Shown in pieces: positions 59,901 to 64,000 of a stretch of 64,000 nt of DNA (positions are counted from its first letter, which is position 1; each line of letters begins with the position of its first letter). The notes under the pieces were generated by a model. That model saw only the letters and a program-made list of their open reading frames with translations. It was not told the DNA's origin and made no database searches. Made by a program: the position numbers and the translations under genes. Origin of the DNA: Bradysia coprophila (lineage: Eukaryota > Arthropoda > Insecta > Diptera > Sciaridae); NCBI RefSeq assembly GCF_014529535.1, contig NW_023503493.1, positions 12,742,001 through 12,806,000 on the forward strand, in the 5' to 3' direction.

Positions 59901-61285
59901 TTATCTTTCAGGCGAAAGCACTTGGCAAAGTCTTATTTGAGCAGGTTTGCCGACAATTAAGTTTACTGGAGGCTGACTACTTTGGATTAGAATACCAAGA
60001 GCAAGAGTCTAAAATTAAGGTAAGTTGTTTCCAGACTCAACCGACCACAGAACTAATTTACGCCTTGTGTCCCCCATCCTCAGTATTGGTTAGATTTAGA
60101 GAAGCCACTGAATCGTCAGGTGGGTTTGTCGCTGGTCGAGCCAGTACTACGATTTTGTGTTAAGTTTTATACTCCTGATCCGGCACAGCTCGAGGAAGAA
60201 TTCACCAGGTGATTTGAATGAATTTCCCAAACATTCGCTCAGAAATAAACATTTGATTCGTTCGGCTAGATTCCTATTCTGTTTACAAATCAAACGAGAT
60301 TTAGCTACGGGGGTCTTACAATGCAACGATAACACAGCAGCCATAATGGCTAGTTATATCGTTCAAGGTATGTAGTGATTGTTAGTGCATATTTGCGGTG
60401 AGTGTTTTATCTACGAAAACATTACATTTCCATTAGCTTCTTGTGGTGACTTTGTACCGGAAGACTATCCCGACCACACGTATCTATCATCGTACCAATT
60501 TGTGCCAAATCAAGATGCTTCCATACAACGAAAAATTATGGAAAATCACAAAAAACATGTGTAAGTGCCATCCGAACAAATCCATTCGACGATGTATCCG
60601 GTGTTGTATATATATGGTTTTATGCGGTTTTTCCGCAGATCAGAGAAACACATCCATTCTGAAAACATTTTCTTTTTCTCGCAGAGGTCAAACACCTGCC
60701 GAGGCAGATTTAAATTTATTAGAAACAGCACGACGCTGTGAACTGTATGGTATGAAAATGCATCAAGCGAAAGACATTGAAGGTGTCGCATTGAATTTAG
60801 CTGTTGCACATATGGGCATTGCGGTATTTCAAGGTATTACGCGTATAAATACATTCTCCTGGGCGAAAATACGAAAGATTTCGTTTAAACGGAAACGATT
60901 TCTGGTTAAGCTACATCCGGAGGGTTACGTAAGTTGTGATTGATTGATAGTAGTTTGCACTTCATTTTATGCGAATGGTTTTTGCAGGGGTATTACAAGG
61001 ATACGGTCGAGTTCTTTTTCGAAGGTAGAAACGAATGTAAAAACTTTTGGAAGAAATGTGTGGAAAATCATGGATTCTTTCGGTGTACGGCTGTTCAAAA
61101 TACACCGCGTCGGAAGGCTAAAGTATTATCGCGTGGCAGTTCGTTCAGGTAAATATTTGTTGCACTATTGCACTAGTGGTCAATTTCGTCATTCCGTTTT
61201 CGGTTCACAGGTACAGTGGCAAAACACAAAAGCAAATCATCGAATTCGTTCGGGACAACTATGTGAAACGACAAACATTTCAAAG
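44969..61285 (+). CDS. Cdep: FERM protein of the FARP/Cdep family, 3' end not found
   Basis: Membrane-cytoskeleton FERM protein; full-length family members also carry RhoGEF (DH) and PH domains. Exons: 44969-45136, 59912-60019, 60084-60208, 60270-60367, 60437-60560, 60685-60928, 60988-61148, 61211-61285, all in phase, 367 codons plus two bases. Features: linker with GGKKLAIRIQMLDDS (about 37-51, start of F1), ADYFGLEYQEQE, EEFTRFLFCLQIKRDLA (F2), GQTPAEADLNLLETARRCELYGM, NLAVAHMGIAVFQG, FSWAKIRKISFKRKRFL (F3), then the FERM-adjacent motif SRGSSFRYSGKTQKQIIEFV. The first coding intron is 14,775 bp while the rest are 60-125 bp. No DH or PH exon is seen before the window ends. The last donor (CAAAG|GTAAGATC at 61285) is strong, so the gene probably continues past 64000 with the kinase gene nested in its intron. 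The ATG context is good and it is the first in frame after the candidate acceptor. Confidence 0.88.
47103..47406. mobile_element. MITE with AGGGTGGTTCAAA ends, mariner-like
   Basis: Ends AGGGTGGTTCAAA and TTTGAACCACCCT. The inverted repeat extends inward with GGTAACCATAGGAATTCTGA and its complement, about 75 bp per side. The left flank is TA and a TA lies at the right flank within one base, fitting Tc1/mariner-type insertion. No transposase frame. Confidence 0.7.
48698..48785. repeat. GAAAAGTCAAGTTTTCG hairpin repeat
   Basis: GGTGAAAAGTCAAGTTTTCG pairs with CGAAACTGGACGTTCCAACTTT; the centre is TTCGGCTTCGCCTCGG. Relatives lie near 54207, 54460 and 58327. Confidence 0.6.
48881..49029. repeat. 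Left terminal array, 35-bp unit, about 4 copies
   Basis: GCACGCGCGTGCGATTAGTG plus TTTAATAGACTATTC repeats at exact 35-bp spacing. The last copy is altered (GGACTAATCGCACGCGC). Confidence 0.9.
49035..49560. repeat. Internal tandem repeat, period about 175 bp, three copies
   Basis: GAAGTCATCTAGTGACT followed by CCTTTTACAAAATGACCGAG recurs at about 49113, 49288 and 49466. Within each period, shorter subunits carry variants of GAAGTCACCTAGTGATTCC and ACTGATTCCTTCTACAAAA. The palindrome AGTCA-NCTAG-TGACT resembles the element end (AAGTGACTA). Confidence 0.75.
49700..50150. repeat. Reverse-oriented copy of the 11.8-12.5 kb repeat family
   Basis: CCCAATATGGCGGCAG, TTACTCAAGTTAGAGCG, GATTTCGCATCTCTGGACAA and AAGGTTTCCCCCTACTCAG are complements, in reverse order, of blocks at 11825-12545. 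It lies within the foldback element. Confidence 0.65.
50545..50706. repeat. Right terminal array, 35-bp unit, about 4.5 copies
   Basis: GCGCGTGCGAATAGTCTATT plus AAACACTAATCGCAC repeats at 35-bp spacing; it is the inverted counterpart of the left array. Confidence 0.9.
53714..53836. repeat. TTTTCC-family foldback MITE
   Basis: Begins GCGATTATTTTTCAGCGACA and ends TTTCCCAAAAATAGTTCCTG, with pairing TTTTCC/GGAAAA blocks between. Confidence 0.55.
54045..54175 (+). repeat. Second copy of the 30.5-kb dispersed repeat
   Basis: TAACGTAGCGTCATTTTCAT, GAAGCGTTGAAATGTATTTT, TCGGTTCACTTTTTCATCGA and ATTCAAATTTTAGGC match the segment at 30450-30590 in order and orientation. Confidence 0.7.
54205..54548. 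repeat. Two GAAAAGTC hairpin repeats
   Basis: Copies at about 54205-54310 (GAAAAGTCGAGTTTTCGTGT) and 54460-54548 (GAAAAGTCATGTTTTTGCGA with GCGAAAACTAGACTTTTCAA). Same family as 48698 and 58327. Confidence 0.6.
56555..56687. repeat. MITE with CAAAGAAAAT ends
   Basis: ACAAAGAAAATCTTACTCCA and AAATTTGCGTCACA pair with TGTGACGCAATTTTCTTGAA and GTAAAATTTTCTTTGT. A further GCGTCAC motif lies just outside near 56720 and 56773. Confidence 0.65.
58327..58420. repeat. GAAAAGTC-family hairpin repeat
   Basis: GAAAAGAATAGTTTTCGTGT and ACTCGAAAACGACACTTTTA pair around CCTAGGCGTAGCCGAGAGGCC. Confidence 0.55.
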
Positions 61286-61596
61286 GTAAGATCATTGTGC
61301 GTGTGCTACGTATTCCGTAAAAGTTTTCATTGTTTTATCTCGCAGCAGTACGATGCTTTCCATTGAATTTCTATACTTTTTTCGATTATTCAGTTTGCAT
61401 TTGAACAAAGCAAAAAATCGCACAAGCCAAACACATTTGATTTGATTGTCGAAACAGTAACCAAAGAATCGAGGTTTAGGGTAGCTGCAGTTTAGGATAT
61501 GAGTCGAAAATGAGGAACAATTGTTCTTGTGATTTCAATTTTCGTTTAATTTGTTTTTCTTATGCGATGGAATTTCATTCAAAACTGTAACACTCG
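61286..61596. other. Convergent region between FERM exon 8 and the kinase
   Basis: Acceptor-like sites at about 61347 and 61393 would continue the FERM frame for a few codons to a stop near 61443-61445, giving a short FERM-only form. No plus-strand AATAAA follows. The complement of ATTAAA at 61545-61550 may serve as the kinase gene's poly(A) signal on the minus strand. Confidence 0.35.
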
Positions 61597-62631
61597 TCAG
61601 TCAGATGGAAAACCATTTTCCACACCATTTTGAATCATCCAATCAAATTGGTTAATTTGTGCCAACGTAGCTCTCTTCTTGAACGGTGCAAGAATAGCCG
61701 ATATCAGCTGTTGACATTTTCGGCTCACTATCGGCTTGTCCGGAAACTGAACCTTGCTCTGAACCTGTTTCAACAACTTTGCCAAGTCGCTGTCGTCGAA
61801 CGGTAACTTCCCGTACACCATTGCAAACAAAACGACACCACTGGCCCAAATATCGGCCGATTGCGGATTGTACGGTTTCTGTTTTAACAGTTCCGGGCAA
61901 CAGTAGGCCCGACTGCCACAATACGTTTCGGACATTGCACCTCTACTGCCTCTGTAGTAGCACGACGCAAAGCCAAAGTCAATAATTTTCAGCACATTAT
62001 TGTCGTCGAACAAAATGTTTTCGCATTTGATGTCACGATGTACAATGCCTCGACTATGAATATACTCGAGTGCATCAAACAGTTGACGGTAAACATGTCG
62101 AGCTTTCACTTCACTGAAATAACTCTCTCGCCGTATCATATCCAAAAGTGATCCATTCCGGGCATATTCCATTATGATGTAGATGCGATGCGTCGTTTCG
62201 ATGCTACGATAGTATCGGATGATATTGCGATGATTCAGTCCGCGAACTACATCGATTTCACGATGCAGAAATTTCCTCTTGAATGTTTTCGACGTCGTCA
62301 ATTTGGATATGATTTTGATGGCAACAATGTTTTTCTCCTTGGCCGAATAGGCGGTGATCACTTTGGCATAAGTACCGACACCGACCTCTTGAATCCGTTC
62401 GTAGCCATTGTCTTCCAATATACTTTTCCTTTGCTCGTTCACTTGGCTAGTGCTTTGAACGGTCGATGAAATCGACCGGTCGTACTTCGAACGAACGGAA
62501 ACTGTTGGACTCAACGCAATAGTAGATATGTTGGTAGAAATTACATCCTGGGGATTTTTCGATAGATTTTGGTATACACTTGAATTTTGATGATCGATTG
62601 GGGACTCAATTGAATTTTGTGGTACAGCCAT
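61597..62631 (-). CDS. TSSK-like Ser/Thr protein kinase, intronless
   Basis: Serine/threonine kinase of the CAMK group, closest by eye to testis-specific serine kinases. 344 aa in one exon. The N-terminal 70 residues are Ser/Thr-rich and unlike TSSKs I know. Kinase domain about 77-332: glycine loop GVGTYAK (84-90), VAIK with Lys106, helix-C Glu125, HRDIKCEN (198-205), DFG (218-220), activation segment SETYCGSRAYCCPELL (234-249; CPE replaces the usual APE/SPE), ADIWASGVVLFAM (259-271) and Arg320. All catalytic residues are present, so it should be active. Expression in the male germ line is inferred from the family and intronless form. It is convergent with the FERM gene and may be nested in that gene's intron. 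The start is the first ATG of the open frame. Confidence 0.88.
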   Translation of the reverse strand: MAVPQNSIESPIDHQNSSVYQNLSKNPQDVISTNISTIALSPTVSVRSKYDRSISSTVQSTSQVNEQRKSILEDNGYERIQEVGVGTYAKVITAYSAKEKNIVAIKIISKLTTSKTFKRKFLHREIDVVRGLNHRNIIRYYRSIETTHRIYIIMEYARNGSLLDMIRRESYFSEVKARHVYRQLFDALEYIHSRGIVHRDIKCENILFDDNNVLKIIDFGFASCYYRGSRGAMSETYCGSRAYCCPELLKQKPYNPQSADIWASGVVLFAMVYGKLPFDDSDLAKLLKQVQSKVQFPDKPIVSRKCQQLISAILAPFKKRATLAQINQFDWMIQNGVENGFPSD

Positions 62632-64000
62632 AATTTTGAGTTTGAAATGTGTGAGTGATGTGTGTATGACAAAGCTAACTCGATGTCGTTGAATGGGTTA
62701 AATTTTGTTTGAAAGACAGGTTGAAATATAATTTTAGGTTACATCGACAATGAAACATGTTGAAATGTAACTGAAGGACTTATTGTCTAAATCATTTCAC
62801 TAGACCGTAGATTTTATTTGATTATCGCTTTCGTATTAACGTTTAGTTACGTGCCATTCATTAAAAAATATCTTGAGAAATCCCACAGTTCTTACACAAG
62901 AAACTACATCATAATTGATAGAATCTATTACTTCATTTTTGATTAATATTTTTCCGACATATCTATGCATTTTCGCAACCTGAATGTTAAAGCGAATGAA
63001 GTAAAAGATTTTGTACCAAAGATCAGGCTAGCTTTCAACAAAAGAACTAACATTTTATTGTGATAATCTCTTCGATTCTTAAGTTAAGTCTCGTATCGGG
63101 CTCGGGTTGACCTGTTTCAATTTAAGTCGTTAGGTTTACTCGAGTCCAATTTAAATCGGAGCCTGAACTAAAATTTCAGATTCGAATCGAACTTGACCTG
63201 AACCTGAAATTTACGAATTTTCAGGATGGATAACCCAAAATATTCACACCAGAAGACACAGATTTTCACGAAAATGTTCGTGTTGCCTGAAGATGCTTTC
63301 GCGAAACTTCTATGGTACTTTCTATGGAACAATTTCTGGCCATTTGTCAGTTTTGGAGTTGATCTTTCATAGTCACGCCAGAATGTGTCATTTTCTGTTT
63401 TACCTCACGATCTGAGATTTTTGAACCAAAACCTCAGATCATGAGGTATAACAGAAAATGACCCATTTTGCCGTGACCATTTACCACCCCTTTGAAAACC
63501 TCTAAAATCTTGAGTTATACTGAACTTTCTCGAGAACTTCGTGATTTTCACGACTCACAAAAAACGTGAAATTTCACGAAAAATTTATGAAAATTCGCGA
63601 AGCGCAAGTGAACTCTTGTTAGTTTTGAAGTTTTGACTGCATTATAATAGTAGGTCTTTCGTAAGTCGCATGCCAGTTTAACTTTACACATTTGTAATAA
63701 ACAATTTTCAATCACTTAGAATGAGGTGATAGTAAATAACCGAGCGAAGCATTCTTTGTTTGTAATTAACATTACTTTGAGACCTCCATGCAAAACGTTC
63801 TGCAAACGTTTGTAACATCTACAGATTGCCTACATGGTGGTCACAAGAAACAATTTCTGAGTGAACGAGGCGAATGATCAGGTATAACAGGTGAGGAGAG
63901 ACAGCGGCGATCAGCGAAATCAGACCAACCACTAACGTCCAAGTATGCACGTCTGTTTTCTTTACACTTCCTAAAGACACCGTTCCGTTCCTTTAGTCAC
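62632..64000. other. No gene recognised; one hairpin
   Basis: The first part should hold the 5' UTR and promoter of the kinase gene. No exon continuing the FERM gene was recognised. The hairpin at 63372-63477 is listed separately. Confidence 0.4.
63372..63477. repeat. Hairpin MITE with GTCACG ends
   Basis: GTCACGCCAGAATGTGTCAT and TTTCTGTTTTACCTCACGATCTGAG pair with CTCAGATCATGAGGTATAACAGAAA and ATGACCCATTTTGCCGTGAC around a 15-base loop. Arms are about 45 bp with few mismatches. Confidence 0.7.

Larger units (their letters stand above)
45137..59911 (+). other. 14.8-kb first coding intron of the FERM gene
   Basis: Donor CAG|GTAAGATT, acceptor TTTATCTTTCAG. No coding exon of any recognised gene was found inside on either strand. 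A 210-codon open frame at 46511-47143 is AT-rich, Phe/Lys/Ile-biased and matches nothing, so it is not called. The intron contains a foldback element, several MITEs and dispersed repeats listed separately. Stretches not listed (for example 45140-47100, 50725-53700 and 54950-56550) show nothing I can support. Confidence 0.6.

Noticed and set aside
61394..61445. Short final exon for the FERM gene (SLHLNKAKN... to a stop)
   Set aside because: In phase and after an acceptor-like CAG, but the sequence resembles nothing in the family and has no poly(A) signal; kept only as an alternative and not called as coding.

Overview
The window looks like AT-rich nuclear DNA from a dipteran insect, most likely a nematoceran such as a fungus gnat (Sciaroidea). 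Evidence: introns of 50-100 bp with consensus GT/AG ends, ribosomal protein S3 closest to the fly form, fly-type orthologues of Saf-B, klaroid/SUN and the FARP/Cdep FERM protein, and many small foldback elements. The species cannot be fixed from sequence alone.

Layout. 1-2.3 kb: RpS3 on the minus strand (three coding exons, 245 aa). 3.2-4.9 kb: a giant near-perfect inverted repeat. 5.3-10.8 kb: a complete SAFB-like SAP/RRM gene (nine coding exons, 794 aa). 11-16.5 kb: gene-free, repeat-rich. 16.9-21.5 kb: a SUN-domain LINC-complex gene on the minus strand (eight coding exons, 974 aa). 22-28 kb: transposon-rich, with one foldback-type element flanked by a 9-bp target duplication, several 8-bp-TSD MITEs nested in one another, and a deleted pseudogene of the LACTB-like gene. 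28.1-29.9 kb: an acyl-CoA synthetase/luciferase-like adenylating enzyme (four exons, 535 aa). 31.5-32.8 kb: an intronless LACTB-like serine hydrolase. 33-44.7 kb: gene-poor, with a possible non-coding first exon near 36.2 kb. 44.97-61.3 kb (and probably beyond): a FARP/Cdep-type FERM gene whose first coding intron is 14.8 kb and holds a second foldback-type element. 61.6-62.6 kb: an intronless TSSK-like kinase on the opposite strand. 62.6-64 kb: no gene seen.

The genes do not form a pathway; they are ordinary independent eukaryotic units. The most unusual content is a family of foldback elements (about 23.0-24.4, 48.9-50.7 and, decayed, 40.7-41.6 kb). Their ends are tandem arrays of short palindromes of the form GACTATTYG-core-CRAATAGTC, and the GC-rich core differs between elements while staying uniform within each. 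The two intact copies have 9-bp target duplications and matching extreme ends, as expected for Foldback/Mutator-like (MULE) elements. All functional assignments rest on recognising protein motifs by eye; no database search was possible.
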